From assembly GCA_002395085.1 (NCBI GenBank), contig DGVV01000090.1, positions 8,752-24,002 of the forward strand: 15,251 nt of DNA, given 5' to 3'. Below the pieces are notes generated by a model that had not been told where the DNA came from, did no database searches, and saw nothing but the letters and a program-made list of their open reading frames with translations. The position numbers and the translations under genes were made by a program. Shown piece after piece: positions 5,719 to 14,266 of this stretch; the first letter of the stretch is position 1; each line of letters begins with the position of its first letter. This DNA is from Ruminococcus sp. UBA4275 (GTDB lineage Bacteria > Bacillota > Clostridia > Oscillospirales > Ruminococcaceae).

Positions 5719-7251
5719 ATGTTTGCAAGGGTCAGCAGTCTGGGGCTGTTCGGTCTGAATGCGTTTCCCGTTGATGTGGAGATTTCCGTCAACAAGGGTC
5801 TCCCGCGCTTCGAGATCGTCGGTCTTGCCGATACCGCCGTGCAGGAAAGCCGCGAACGCATCAAGGCGGCGCTCTATACCTGCGGCATCGTCTTCCCGAC
5901 CTCAAACAGCATTGTCAATCTTGCACCCGCAGATAAGCGCAAGAACGGCAGTATGCATGATCTTGCGATCTTTATGGCGATTCTCGCGGCACTGGGCAGA
6001 GTGCAGGTGCCGGAGGACGCCGCGGTCATCGGTGAAGTCTCCCTCAACGGCGACGTGCGCCCCGTGAACGGCGTCCTGCCGATGACCCTCAAGGCAAAGG
6101 AGCGCGGCATCCGGTCAATTTTTGTCCCGCTCGAAAATGCGAAAGAAGCAGCGGTCGTGGACGGCATCACTGTATACGGCGTGCCGAATGCGAAGGCGCT
6201 GCTCGAACATTTTGAGGGCGATGCACCGCTCTCCCCGATGGCGCACATCGGGCTGATGCAGGTCGATGCGCCGCCCGTACCCGATTTCGCGGATGTCCAC
6301 GGACAGGCCGCCGCCAAGCACGCCCTCGAACTCGCCGCGGCAGGCGGCCATAATGCGCTGCTGATCGGCCCGCCGGGCAGCGGCAAGAGTATGCTTGCCA
6401 AGCGCGTGCCGGGAATCCTGCCCGATCTCACCTTCGAGGAATCCATTGAGACCACCATGATCCACTCCGTTGCGGGGCTGCTGGATGCCGAGCATCCGCT
6501 GGTGGCTGTCCGTCCGTTCCGGTCGCCGCACCATACCATTTCCTCTGCCGGTCTTGCCGGCGGCGGCACAATTCCGCATCCGGGCGAGATCTCCATGGCG
6601 CATAACGGTCTGCTCTTTCTCGATGAACTCGCGGAATTTGACCGCCGGACCCTCGAAATCCTGCGGCAGCCGCTCGAAGACAGAGAGGTCACCATTTCCC
6701 GCGCCGCCGGCACAATCCGCTACCCCTGCTCGATCATGCTCATCGCCGCGATGAACCCATGTCCCTGCGGCTATCTGGGGCATCCCACGCGCAAATGCAC
6801 CTGCGGTCAGCGCGCCGCAGCACAGTATCTCAACAAAATCTCCGGCCCGCTGCTGGATCGCTTTGATCTGCATATTGAAGCAGCGCCGGTCTCTTTTGAC
6901 GATCTCGCAGCCTCGCAGAAAGAAGAACCGAGTGCAGAAATCCGCAAGCGCGTCATTGCCGCAAGAGAGATTCAGAATGCCCGCTACAGCGGCACGAAAA
7001 TCACCTGCAATGCGCGCATCACGCCGGACAGGCTCGCGGAATTCTGCCCCATGACCGATAAGGCGAAAACCCGCCTGAAAACGGTCTTTGAAAAGCTGGG
7101 GCTTTCTGCAAGAGCCTATGACCGGCTGCTGAAGGTCGCGCGCACCTCCGCTGATATGCACGGCAGCGAGGTCATTGACGTGCAGCATATTGCGGAGGCG
7201 GTGCAGTACCGCACACTTGACCGCAAATACTGGCAGACACAGAATCCGTAA
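5719..7251 (+). CDS. yifB: YifB/ComM-family AAA+ ATPase (Mg-chelatase-like)
   Basis: The 510-residue protein is full length for the family. An N-terminal S5-like fold (MFARVSSLGLFG, then GLPRFEIVGLADTAV) is followed by the Mg-chelatase AAA+ domain. That domain has Walker A GPPGSGKS (217-224), the signature RPFRSPHHT and Walker B LLFLDE (298-303). It also has a Cys cluster CPC/CTC (Cys348, 350, 360, 362), likely zinc-binding, and LLDRFDLH. ComM proteins are hexameric branch-migration helicases that extend heteroduplex during natural transformation. YifB homologs occur in many non-competent bacteria, where the role is less clear. The chosen ATG lies nine bases after GGAAAGGAG and matches the family start. 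In-frame TTG (5710) and GTG (5716) starts are possible but less likely. The gene is embedded in a run of membrane-protein genes. Confidence 0.96.
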   Translation: MFARVSSLGLFGLNAFPVDVEISVNKGLPRFEIVGLADTAVQESRERIKAALYTCGIVFPTSNSIVNLAPADKRKNGSMHDLAIFMAILAALGRVQVPEDAAVIGEVSLNGDVRPVNGVLPMTLKAKERGIRSIFVPLENAKEAAVVDGITVYGVPNAKALLEHFEGDAPLSPMAHIGLMQVDAPPVPDFADVHGQAAAKHALELAAAGGHNALLIGPPGSGKSMLAKRVPGILPDLTFEESIETTMIHSVAGLLDAEHPLVAVRPFRSPHHTISSAGLAGGGTIPHPGEISMAHNGLLFLDELAEFDRRTLEILRQPLEDREVTISRAAGTIRYPCSIMLIAAMNPCPCGYLGHPTRKCTCGQRAAAQYLNKISGPLLDRFDLHIEAAPVSFDDLAASQKEEPSAEIRKRVIAAREIQNARYSGTKITCNARITPDRLAEFCPMTDKAKTRLKTVFEKLGLSARAYDRLLKVARTSADMHGSEVIDVQHIAEAVQYRTLDRKYWQTQNP

Positions 7252-7289
7252 CCTGACAGAAAAAATCCCGAAAACAGGAGATGCAGAAC

Positions 7290-7964
7290 ATGAACAAGAA
7301 ATGGACTGCCGCAGCCGCATTGCTGCTGAGTGCAGCGGTGCTGTGCGGCTGCCGCAAGGGCGACGGTACAGGGAACGGCCCTTCGATGTTTCAGCAGACT
7401 GTTCCTGTGCAGACCGAAATGCGTTCTGTGAACAGCGTTTCAGATCCGCAGGCGCTGGAGGTTGATCCGACTGCCCCGACCGAGCCGCCGTTCCCGATTG
7501 ATCCGGCTGCTTTGCAGGAGCCGCAGCAGGATCTGATCCTCGTGCAGATTCTCGATAACACTGACGTTTCAAGCAAGCATACGCAGACCGTCAACTGCTT
7601 CGACAAGGCAGGGCGCGTCTACCGGCTCATCGACCCGATTGACCCTTACGGCAACTGGCTCACAACCGTACAGGCGGAACTCGCCCGCGGCTGCGAACCT
7701 GTCAATCAGCTCAGCGATGCCGAACGCGATACCCTCTGGTATCTCGCGCAGCACGCTGCGGAATATGCCGCCGCTGAAACCGATACCGAATATATCGGCG
7801 CTGTCACCGCGACCCGCTGGCTTTATACCTTCGGCAATGACGGCAAACCCGTTCTGCTCGCCAAATATGACGACAACAGCGCCTGGGTGAAAGACAGCAA
7901 TGTCATCGCCTTTGCAAACTGGTTCCGCTTCTTCTTCCATTCCGGATTCCAGTTCGGTCAATGA
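7290..7964 (+). CDS. Lipoprotein, unknown
   Basis: This is a 224-residue predicted lipoprotein. A basic start (MNKK), a hydrophobic core and the lipobox LCGC place the lipidated Cys at residue 21, so the mature protein would be anchored on the outer face of the membrane. A Pro/Thr-rich linker (around residues 55-80) leads to a small globular domain with no motif I recognise. The ATG at 7290 is preferred because it is nine bases after ACAGGAG; an in-frame ATG at 7281 directly abuts that site. The gene ends 16 bases before the proposed start of the SEDS gene, so the two may act together in envelope growth; that link is inference from position. Confidence 0.88.
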   Translation: MNKKWTAAAALLLSAAVLCGCRKGDGTGNGPSMFQQTVPVQTEMRSVNSVSDPQALEVDPTAPTEPPFPIDPAALQEPQQDLILVQILDNTDVSSKHTQTVNCFDKAGRVYRLIDPIDPYGNWLTTVQAELARGCEPVNQLSDAERDTLWYLAQHAAEYAAAETDTEYIGAVTATRWLYTFGNDGKPVLLAKYDDNSAWVKDSNVIAFANWFRFFFHSGFQFGQ

Positions 7965-7980
7965 GGGGAGGGCTGCCCGT

Positions 7981-9141
7981 TTGAAACGCAATCATTATAC
8001 CGACAGCTCCGGCGGCGGTTTCTTCCGCCGCATTGACCACCTGCTGCTGATTCTCGTGACCGTCTGCTCCGGACTGAGTGTGCTGCTGCTGTATACAATG
8101 TGGTCACAGCAGATCACCGATGAGGTCGATTCCAATGACTGGATTGTGCAGCTCATCTCACTCGGTCTCGGCGTCATCGGCTGCCTGATTGTCGCCGCCA
8201 TCGACTACCACAAGCTGGCACGGTTCTGGTTTCTGTATGCGCCCGCTGCGCTGGGCTTGTTCGCACTGACCTTCACAAGCCTCGCTTACGGCAGAGAGGG
8301 CGCAGACGACGTCAACTGGATCGACCTCGGATTCGTCCAGCTACAGCCTTCAGAAATCCTGAAACTCGCCTTTCTGCTCACGTTTTCCTATCACATCTCC
8401 AAGGTGGTGGATAAGCTCAATCAGCCGCTGCACCTGCTTCTGCTCGGCGTTCACGCCGCTGTCCCGATGGGACTCGTTGCAGTTCAGGGCGATTACGGTA
8501 CGGCGATCATCTTCGCCGCCATGACCGTCTTCATGCTCTTTGCAGCAGGACTTTCCTTCTGGTATCTGCTGGGCGGCGCGGCACTCATGCCCATCGTGAT
8601 CTGGTTCGTCTGGACCTATGTTTTCGGGGATGTCCACCGCGGCAGAATCCGGGTGCTGTTTCATCCCGGCACAGACCCGCTCGGTCTGGAATATCAGCAG
8701 AATCTCGGCATCAGGGCGCTGCGCAGCGGCAAACTGTTCGGTCTGGGTCTGCACAGCGACAGTTATGTCACCGTGCCGGAAATGCACAATGATTTCATCT
8801 TCGCCTTCATTGCGGAGGCGTTCGGCTTTGTCGGCGCGATTGCAGTCATCATCATCCTCGCGCTGATCTGTCTGCGCATCTTTGCGGACAGCCGCCGCAC
8901 CAAAGACACAATGGGCAAAACCATCTGCATGGGCGTCTTTGCGATTCTGTTTACCCACGATCTGGCAAACCTCGGCATGGTGCTGAAGGTCATGCCGGTC
9001 ATCGGTATTCCGCTGCCGTTCTTCAGCGCCGGCGGCACGGCAATGGTCTCGATGTATCTCTGCATCGGACTGGTCATCAGCGCTTATACACATAATATCC
9101 GGAAATACCGCGTGTTCTATGACGCGGAAACGGAGAAATAA
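7981..9141 (+). CDS. rodA: SEDS-family peptidoglycan glycosyltransferase, RodA-like
   Basis: The 386-residue polytopic protein belongs to the FtsW/RodA/SpoVE family, which polymerises lipid II into glycan strands together with a class B penicillin-binding protein. Visible marks are VQLQPSEILK, QGDYGTA, VPEMHNDFIFAFIAEAFGF and MPVIGIPLPFFSAGGTA. The Asp in HNDF (Asp271) matches the essential SEDS Asp between helices 7 and 8. GIPLPF and the lack of an FtsW-type tail favour RodA over FtsW, but not decisively. The proposed start is TTG at 7981, nine bases after GAGGGGAGGG. The frame is open to an ATG at 7900, which would overlap the lipoprotein gene by 65 bases. No penicillin-binding protein gene is in the window. 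Confidence 0.93.
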   Translation: MKRNHYTDSSGGGFFRRIDHLLLILVTVCSGLSVLLLYTMWSQQITDEVDSNDWIVQLISLGLGVIGCLIVAAIDYHKLARFWFLYAPAALGLFALTFTSLAYGREGADDVNWIDLGFVQLQPSEILKLAFLLTFSYHISKVVDKLNQPLHLLLLGVHAAVPMGLVAVQGDYGTAIIFAAMTVFMLFAAGLSFWYLLGGAALMPIVIWFVWTYVFGDVHRGRIRVLFHPGTDPLGLEYQQNLGIRALRSGKLFGLGLHSDSYVTVPEMHNDFIFAFIAEAFGFVGAIAVIIILALICLRIFADSRRTKDTMGKTICMGVFAILFTHDLANLGMVLKVMPVIGIPLPFFSAGGTAMVSMYLCIGLVISAYTHNIRKYRVFYDAETEK

Positions 9142-9161
9142 GAGAGGAGTTTTTTCACACA

Positions 9162-9497
9162 ATGGAACCCATTACCAATCTTGAATCCACACTTTTCCCC
9201 ATCGCAGCCGAGAAGCACGTTGTCTTCGCAATTGTTTCCTCGCTGTTCTTCCTGCTTCAGTTCATCCGCACCAGGAAGCTTTATCAGCTCATTATGGCAA
9301 TTGCAATTCCGGCATCGCTTCTGATCTATCTTGCGCCGGAAAATACGGCACTGTTCTATGGCATCGGCATTGCAGAAGGCTTGCTGCTGCTGCTTGCATT
9401 CATTACCGGCACTGTCCGTTCGGTCAGGGATTCCAAAGCCGCAAAGGCAGCAGAAGCAGCCGCAAAAGCCGCACAGACCAAAGAAACGGAGGCGTAA
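9162..9497 (+). CDS. Small membrane protein with Ala/Lys-rich C-terminus
   Basis: Unrecognised 111-residue protein with a GAGAGGAG site. Hydrophobic segments lie at about residues 17-36, 42-59 and 62-82, and the tail is a charged, Ala-rich helix (about 88-111, SKAAKAAEAAAKAAQ). Its TAA abuts the ATG of the next gene, whose ribosome binding site lies inside this gene's last codons, so translation of the two is probably coupled. No function can be assigned. Confidence 0.82.
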   Translation: MEPITNLESTLFPIAAEKHVVFAIVSSLFFLLQFIRTRKLYQLIMAIAIPASLLIYLAPENTALFYGIGIAEGLLLLLAFITGTVRSVRDSKAAKAAEAAAKAAQTKETEA

Positions 9498-10472
9498 ATG
9501 TATAAAGCTGATCAACTCGTCATTCTGGACTGGGCAACAATGTCTTATCATAAAGATGAACTGAGCCTGCGCGGCTTTGCATCGCTGGCACAGAATATCG
9601 ACGTGCATCTCAGAACAGCGGCGGAAGATACCGTCAGCAACATCGGCAATGCAGATGTTGTGCTGTGCAATAAGGTGCTGATTACGCGGGAAGTGCTGGA
9701 AGCCTGCCCGAATATCAAGTACATCGGCGTGCTGGCTACCGGCTTCAACAATGTCGATCTCGAAGCTGCAAAGGAACGCGGCATTCCGGTGTGCAATGCC
9801 GGCAGCTACTCCACTGATGCCGTCACGCAGCTCGTATTTGCGTATATTTTCGACCATTTCCAGCGCGTCGCCCTCTATTCGATGGACGTGCGCCTCGGCA
9901 AATGGGAATCTGCACCGACCTTCTCCTACTTTCCCTATCCCACCGGCGAACTGCGCGCCAAAACCATCGCCGTCATCGGCTACGGACACATCGGGCGCAG
10001 CGTCGCAAAGATTGCTTCCGCCTTCGGAATGTCCGTTGTGGTGCATACGCGCACCGAACCCGAAAACTGCCCGTTTCCGGTTGTCTCGCTTGAACAGGCG
10101 CTCCGCAGCGCCGATGTCGTAACGGTTCACTGCCCGCTTACGGAGGAAACCCGCGGACTCATCTGCAAGCGCACCCTCGCGCTGATGAAGGAATCCGCCA
10201 TTCTCATCAATACCTCGCGCGGCGGAACCGTCGTTGAGCAGGATCTCGCAGATGCGCTCAATCACAATATGCTCGCCGCCGCCTATCTCGATGTGCTGGA
10301 ACATGAGCCGATGGACGGCGAAACCCCGCTCAAATACGCAAAGAACTGCGTCATCACGCCGCATATCGGCTGGACACCGCTGGAAACCCGCAAGCGCCTG
10401 CTGGATATTACAGAAGATAATCTCCGCGGCTGGCTGGGCGGCAATCCGCAGCACATTGTGAACGGACTGTAA
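9498..10472 (+). CDS. D-2-hydroxyacid dehydrogenase (glycerate dehydrogenase/hydroxypyruvate reductase type)
   Basis: The 324-residue protein is of full family length. It reduces 2-keto acids to D-2-hydroxy acids with NAD(P)H in the cytoplasm; which substrate cannot be read from sequence. The nucleotide-binding fingerprint is GYGHIG (161-166). The catalytic triad is visible as Arg241 (NTSRGG), Glu270 (DVLEHEP) and His289 (TPHIGW). The N-terminal part contains YIGVLATGFNNVDLEAAKERG, a stretch typical of the glycerate dehydrogenase-like branch. GGAGG lies five bases before the ATG, inside the previous gene. It precedes proB by 57 bases, but no direct metabolic tie to proline is evident. Confidence 0.94.
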   Translation: MYKADQLVILDWATMSYHKDELSLRGFASLAQNIDVHLRTAAEDTVSNIGNADVVLCNKVLITREVLEACPNIKYIGVLATGFNNVDLEAAKERGIPVCNAGSYSTDAVTQLVFAYIFDHFQRVALYSMDVRLGKWESAPTFSYFPYPTGELRAKTIAVIGYGHIGRSVAKIASAFGMSVVVHTRTEPENCPFPVVSLEQALRSADVVTVHCPLTEETRGLICKRTLALMKESAILINTSRGGTVVEQDLADALNHNMLAAAYLDVLEHEPMDGETPLKYAKNCVITPHIGWTPLETRKRLLDITEDNLRGWLGGNPQHIVNGL

Positions 10473-10529
10473 AGCAGTCACCTGCCCTTCCGGCAAATAC
10501 ATCTACAATCTATAAAGGAAGTTTTTACT

Positions 10530-11348
10530 TTGGAACAAGCAGCACAGCATCTTCTGCGCCCGCTCTCGGAAAGCCGGCGCATCGTTGTCAAGGTCGGCAC
10601 ATCTACGCTGACCCACCGCACCGGACGCATGAATCTGCGCCGGTTTCACAATCTCGTCCGCGTTCTGGCCGATCTCAGCAATGCGGGCAAACAGCTCATT
10701 CTGGTATCGTCCGGCGCAGTCGGACTCGGTGTCGGGCAGCTTGGTCTGCGCGAGCGCCCCACCGATACCCCGACCAAGCAGGCCTGCGCCGCTGTCGGAC
10801 AGTGCGAACTGATGTATCTCTATGACAGACAGTTTGCCAACTACAGCGTCAATGTCGCACAGGTTCTGCTCACAAAGGCAATCCTCAATACCAACGGCGG
10901 CGAAAATGCCGGCAACTGCATGGAGCGTCTGCTGGAACTCGGCGTCATCCCGATTGTCAACGAAAACGATACCGTCGCCATCGACGAACTCGAACTGGAA
11001 ATCGGTGAGAACGATTCCCTCGCGGCAATCGTGGCGGGGCTTGTCCACGCCGATACGCTTGTCCTCATGAGCGACATTGACGGCCTCTACAACGCTGACC
11101 CGCATAGGGATGCCAATGCAAAGCTCATCCCGATTGTGACGGAAATCACGCCGGAAATTGAGGCTGTCGCGGGCGGCGCAGGTACGCCGAATGCGCGCGG
11201 CGGCATGGCAACCAAAATCTCCGCAGCAAAAATTTCGACCGAAGCAGGCATCGACATGGTCATCATGAACGGCGAAAAACCGGAGCGCCTGTATGATCTG
11301 CTGCTCAATGATGAGGCGGTCGGCACACGCTTTACTGCCAGACGGTGA
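10530..11348 (+). CDS. proB: Glutamate 5-kinase (kinase domain only)
   Basis: This enzyme phosphorylates glutamate to gamma-glutamyl phosphate, the first step of proline synthesis. The amino-acid-kinase fold shows VVKVGTSTLT near the start, LVSSGAVGLG, NENDTVA (144-150) and GGMATKISAAKIST (from 224). At 272 residues it lacks the C-terminal PUA domain found in the ~367-residue enzymes of E. coli and B. subtilis, and it stops at a natural end after RFTARR. The start is TTG at 10530, eight bases after AAAGGAAG; the first ATG in frame would remove the substrate-binding strand. Proline feedback is usually set by residues in the kinase domain; I cannot judge it here. Its partner proA lies two genes downstream. 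Confidence 0.96.
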   Translation: MEQAAQHLLRPLSESRRIVVKVGTSTLTHRTGRMNLRRFHNLVRVLADLSNAGKQLILVSSGAVGLGVGQLGLRERPTDTPTKQACAAVGQCELMYLYDRQFANYSVNVAQVLLTKAILNTNGGENAGNCMERLLELGVIPIVNENDTVAIDELELEIGENDSLAAIVAGLVHADTLVLMSDIDGLYNADPHRDANAKLIPIVTEITPEIEAVAGGAGTPNARGGMATKISAAKISTEAGIDMVIMNGEKPERLYDLLLNDEAVGTRFTARR

Positions 11349-11354
11349 TTCCTC

Positions 11355-12320
11355 ATGTACGAGAAACTGCTGGCTTATGCCTTCCTGCTGGGTGCAGGGT
11401 TTCCGGCAGGAGATGACTATGCAGCATGGCTGCGCAGCATCTGCGGTGCCGGCTGCACCGATCCGCTGGTGAAGGAGCTGGAAGGCATGATCGGGGATAA
11501 TGCGCAGACGGTGCGCTGCATCTATCTGAATACAGACATCGCCGCGCTGGACCCCGATACGCTTGGGCGCGTGCTGATGCAGCTTCTGCAAACCGCATTT
11601 CAGCAGACGGATCTGCACACGTTTTCCATCCGGATGCTGGCAATCTGGGAATGCCTGCGCGATCTGAAACAGACACAGCCCTTTGTGCGGCTCTCCGCTG
11701 CCGATGATCCGGCAATCAGCTGCAATCATGAGCTGCTGCACGCGCATTTCGAGCAGATGCTGCATTATTACGATGCGCCTGCTTCCGGCGCTGCGGAACG
11801 ATGTCCGGCAGATGAGCCGCCGCCCGCCGCCGCTCCCGCACAGACATCCCAGCCGACGGCTTCTGCGGTTTTTCCGCGGCATCACCGTCTGCAAATCCGC
11901 GACGCCTTTGAAGTCGGCGGTGAGGAACTTCGTTCCGGAAGGGTCTGGCTGCAATTCGGTCTGCTGGCGCTGGTGCTGCTGCCCTTTGCCGCCGCATGGA
12001 TCATGCTGGATTCGGCAGAGGCACAGATGCGCGCCGCCGTCCTCACGCTGACCATTCTGGTGCTGGGGCTGGTGGGCGGCATTGGCCAATACCGCAGAAT
12101 GCACCGCACCCCCATCACCATTGAAAACGATACGCTCTGTTTCCGCGGGAAGGTCTGGCACGCAAATGAAATCACGCTGCTGCAATACGGCAGTTTCGGG
12201 CGCATCCGGCTGATGGTCGGCAAGACCGTCATCTGCAAATGCTCGCTCGAAGCACTCAATGCAGACCGCCTCACGGAATGGGCAAAACGCCGCGGCATCC
12301 CCACACAGGACCGCAGCTGA
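11355..12320 (+). CDS. Membrane protein with PH-like C-terminal domain
   Basis: Unrecognised 321-residue protein starting six bases after proB with only a weak ribosome binding site, so it is probably translationally coupled. Residues 1-140 look helical and soluble. A Pro/Ala-rich linker follows (about 142-172), then two hydrophobic segments (about 198-217 and 226-246) and a beta-rich C-terminal domain (252-315). That last domain aligns without gaps to the C-terminal domain of the next gene. Two membrane helices followed by such a domain resemble YcxB-like or bacterial PH-domain proteins; this is inference from pattern, not a confident family call. Its place between proB and proA is unusual. 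Confidence 0.87.
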   Translation: MYEKLLAYAFLLGAGFPAGDDYAAWLRSICGAGCTDPLVKELEGMIGDNAQTVRCIYLNTDIAALDPDTLGRVLMQLLQTAFQQTDLHTFSIRMLAIWECLRDLKQTQPFVRLSAADDPAISCNHELLHAHFEQMLHYYDAPASGAAERCPADEPPPAAAPAQTSQPTASAVFPRHHRLQIRDAFEVGGEELRSGRVWLQFGLLALVLLPFAAAWIMLDSAEAQMRAAVLTLTILVLGLVGGIGQYRRMHRTPITIENDTLCFRGKVWHANEITLLQYGSFGRIRLMVGKTVICKCSLEALNADRLTEWAKRRGIPTQDRS

Positions 12321-12346
12321 ATCATTAAGAGAAAAGGACACAGACA

Positions 12347-12889
12347 ATGAATCTGAATGAACAAACCAATGTGATGATCGAGAAGAAAAAGCGCAAGCTC
12401 TATGCCGAGCTGCACGGGCTGGATCACTGCCGCGAAGACCTCTCCGATGTGGATTTTCTCGCGGGCGGCAAGAATGCCTCGCTGCCGGTTTTCTCAGGCT
12501 CACTCGGCATCGCATCGTTTATCACGCTGCGGCTCTGGCTGCGCAGAAGCGTCACCGGACACGGCGGCGGATTCGGCGTCATCTTCATCCTCCTGCTGCT
12601 GATGGCGCTGCTCTGCCTGTATATGTGGTTCAGGCAGTCCGGCGGCGGCAAGATCCGCGTGAACGGCAAGTCCCTCAGCTATAACGGCAATCTCTACAGC
12701 GCAGATGAGATCAACCTCGTCAAATGTGACTGGCTGGGCAATGTCTGCGTTTATTCCGGCGGCAAAAAGGTCGCCTCCGTCTCTTGGGAGGAGGAGAACG
12801 CCGAACTGATCATCGCGTGGAGCAGAAAATGCGGTATCCGCACCGACTGCGACCACACCGCCCTGAATAACCGTCTCTCGAAAATGTAA
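12347..12889 (+). CDS. Small membrane protein with PH-like C-terminal domain, paralog of the preceding gene
   Basis: Unrecognised 180-residue protein with an AAAAGGA site. A charged N-terminal region (residues 1-40) contains a basic KKKRK patch. Two hydrophobic segments lie at about 45-65 and 75-95, and a beta-rich domain spans 101-164. That domain lines up with residues 252-315 of the preceding protein over 64 positions without gaps, with 16 identities by my count (I..L..G....AxEI.L, NA, W, GI). The N-terminal helical domain of its neighbour is missing. It probably arose by partial duplication. The role is unknown. Confidence 0.87.
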   Translation: MNLNEQTNVMIEKKKRKLYAELHGLDHCREDLSDVDFLAGGKNASLPVFSGSLGIASFITLRLWLRRSVTGHGGGFGVIFILLLLMALLCLYMWFRQSGGGKIRVNGKSLSYNGNLYSADEINLVKCDWLGNVCVYSGGKKVASVSWEEENAELIIAWSRKCGIRTDCDHTALNNRLSKM

Positions 12890-13009
12890 ATTACCACGGG
12901 TGATTTTCCCTCACATTGCAGCATTCAATTTCAATTCCGTTCAAAGATTCATTGTACCAGACATCCGCTTCATATCCGAACCGATCAACCGAAAGGAGAA
13001 AGAACTCTC

Positions 13010-14263
13010 ATGGAACAGCTTACCGTACAGGAACTGGGCAGACGCGCAAAGGCGGTTTCCGCCGTGCTGGCATCTGCATCTCCCAAACAGAAAAATGACG
13101 CACTGGCTGCGATTGCAGCAGCACTGGAAGCCCGCACCGATGAAATCGTCGCGGCAAACAAAACCGACCTCGAAAACGCCGTGCAGAACAAGATGTCGCA
13201 GGCAATGCAGGACAGACTTCTGCTGAATCCTGCGCGCATCTCCGGCATCGCAGACGGCGTGCGCCAACTGATTCAACTGGAAGAAGTCGTGGGCAAAGTG
13301 GAAAGCGGCGTTGTCCGCCCGAACGGTCTGCGCATCCAGAAAACACGCGTGCCGCTGGGTGTCATCGGCATCATTTTCGAGAGCCGTCCGAATGTGACGG
13401 TGGATGCCGCAACCCTCTGCATGAAGGCGGGCAACTGCGTCATTCTGCGCGGAGGCAAGGAGGCATTCTCCTCGAATGTCTGCCTCACGGAAATCATGCG
13501 CGATGCTGTGGAATCTGCGGGGCTGCCCCGTGACATCATCCAGCTTGTGCCGGATACCACGCGCGAATCCTCAAATCAGCTCATGAAGCTCTCGCAGTAT
13601 CTCGATGTTCTGATTCCCCGCGGCGGTGCAGGACTCATCAACGCAGTCGCGGAGAACGCAACCGTCCCTGTCATCAAGACCGGCGTGGGCAACTGCCATG
13701 TCTTCGTGGATGACTCCGCCGACCTCGATATGGCGGTCAATATCATCGACAACGGCAAGACGCAGCGCCCCTCCGTGTGCAATGCAATTGAGACCGTGCT
13801 GATTCACCGTGACATCGCGGCGGAATTCCTGCCCAAAATGAAGGCGCGCCTCGATGCACATAACATCACGCTGCACGGCGATGATGCCGCAAAGGCACTC
13901 CTCGGTGAGTGCGTGATCCCCGCAAATGAGGACGACTGGGCAAATGAATATCTCGATTATCAGCTTGCTGTGAAAATCGTCGCGGACATCGACGAGGCAA
14001 TGGCGCATATTGCACAGTACGGCACGAATCACAGCGAGTGCATCGTGACCAAATCGCTCGAACACGCGGAAAAATTCCAGCGCGGTGTCGATGCAGCAGC
14101 AGTTTATGTCAATGCCTCCACCCGCTTCACGGACGGCGGCGAATTCGGCTTCGGCGCTGAAATCGGCATCTCCACGCAGAAGCTGCACGCCCGCGGCCCG
14201 ATGGGTCTCATGGAGCTGACCTCCGTGAAATATCTCATTAACGGCGACGGTCAGGTGCGATAA
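13010..14263 (+). CDS. proA: Gamma-glutamyl phosphate reductase
   Basis: This 417-residue enzyme is of normal length. It reduces gamma-glutamyl phosphate with NADPH to glutamate semialdehyde, which cyclises to pyrroline-5-carboxylate. Visible family marks are RVPLGVIGIIFESRPNVT, ILRGGKEAF, the catalytic Cys257 in RPSVCNAIET, and GGEFGFGAEIGISTQKLHARGPMG. A strong AAAGGAG site precedes the ATG. It is the partner of proB but is separated from it by two membrane-protein genes and a 120-base gap, the largest in the array. That gap could hold a promoter, although none of good quality was found. The last proline enzyme, ProC, is not in the window. Confidence 0.98.
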   Translation: MEQLTVQELGRRAKAVSAVLASASPKQKNDALAAIAAALEARTDEIVAANKTDLENAVQNKMSQAMQDRLLLNPARISGIADGVRQLIQLEEVVGKVESGVVRPNGLRIQKTRVPLGVIGIIFESRPNVTVDAATLCMKAGNCVILRGGKEAFSSNVCLTEIMRDAVESAGLPRDIIQLVPDTTRESSNQLMKLSQYLDVLIPRGGAGLINAVAENATVPVIKTGVGNCHVFVDDSADLDMAVNIIDNGKTQRPSVCNAIETVLIHRDIAAEFLPKMKARLDAHNITLHGDDAAKALLGECVIPANEDDWANEYLDYQLAVKIVADIDEAMAHIAQYGTNHSECIVTKSLEHAEKFQRGVDAAAVYVNASTRFTDGGEFGFGAEIGISTQKLHARGPMGLMELTSVKYLINGDGQVR

Positions 14264-14266
14264 CAC

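Noticed and set aside
10503..12515. A 670-codon open frame on the minus strand opposite proB and the next gene
   Set aside because: Long antisense frames are common here because of GC-rich codon use. It spans two genes and a junction, has no ribosome binding site and no recognisable domain. Similar ones opposite yifB (6115-7572) and the dehydrogenase (9117-10502) were dropped for the same reasons.
12890..13009. Possible terminator or promoter between the PH-like gene and proA
   Set aside because: Only a 4-bp stem (GTGA/TCAC) without a following T-run and no convincing -35/-10 pair were found.
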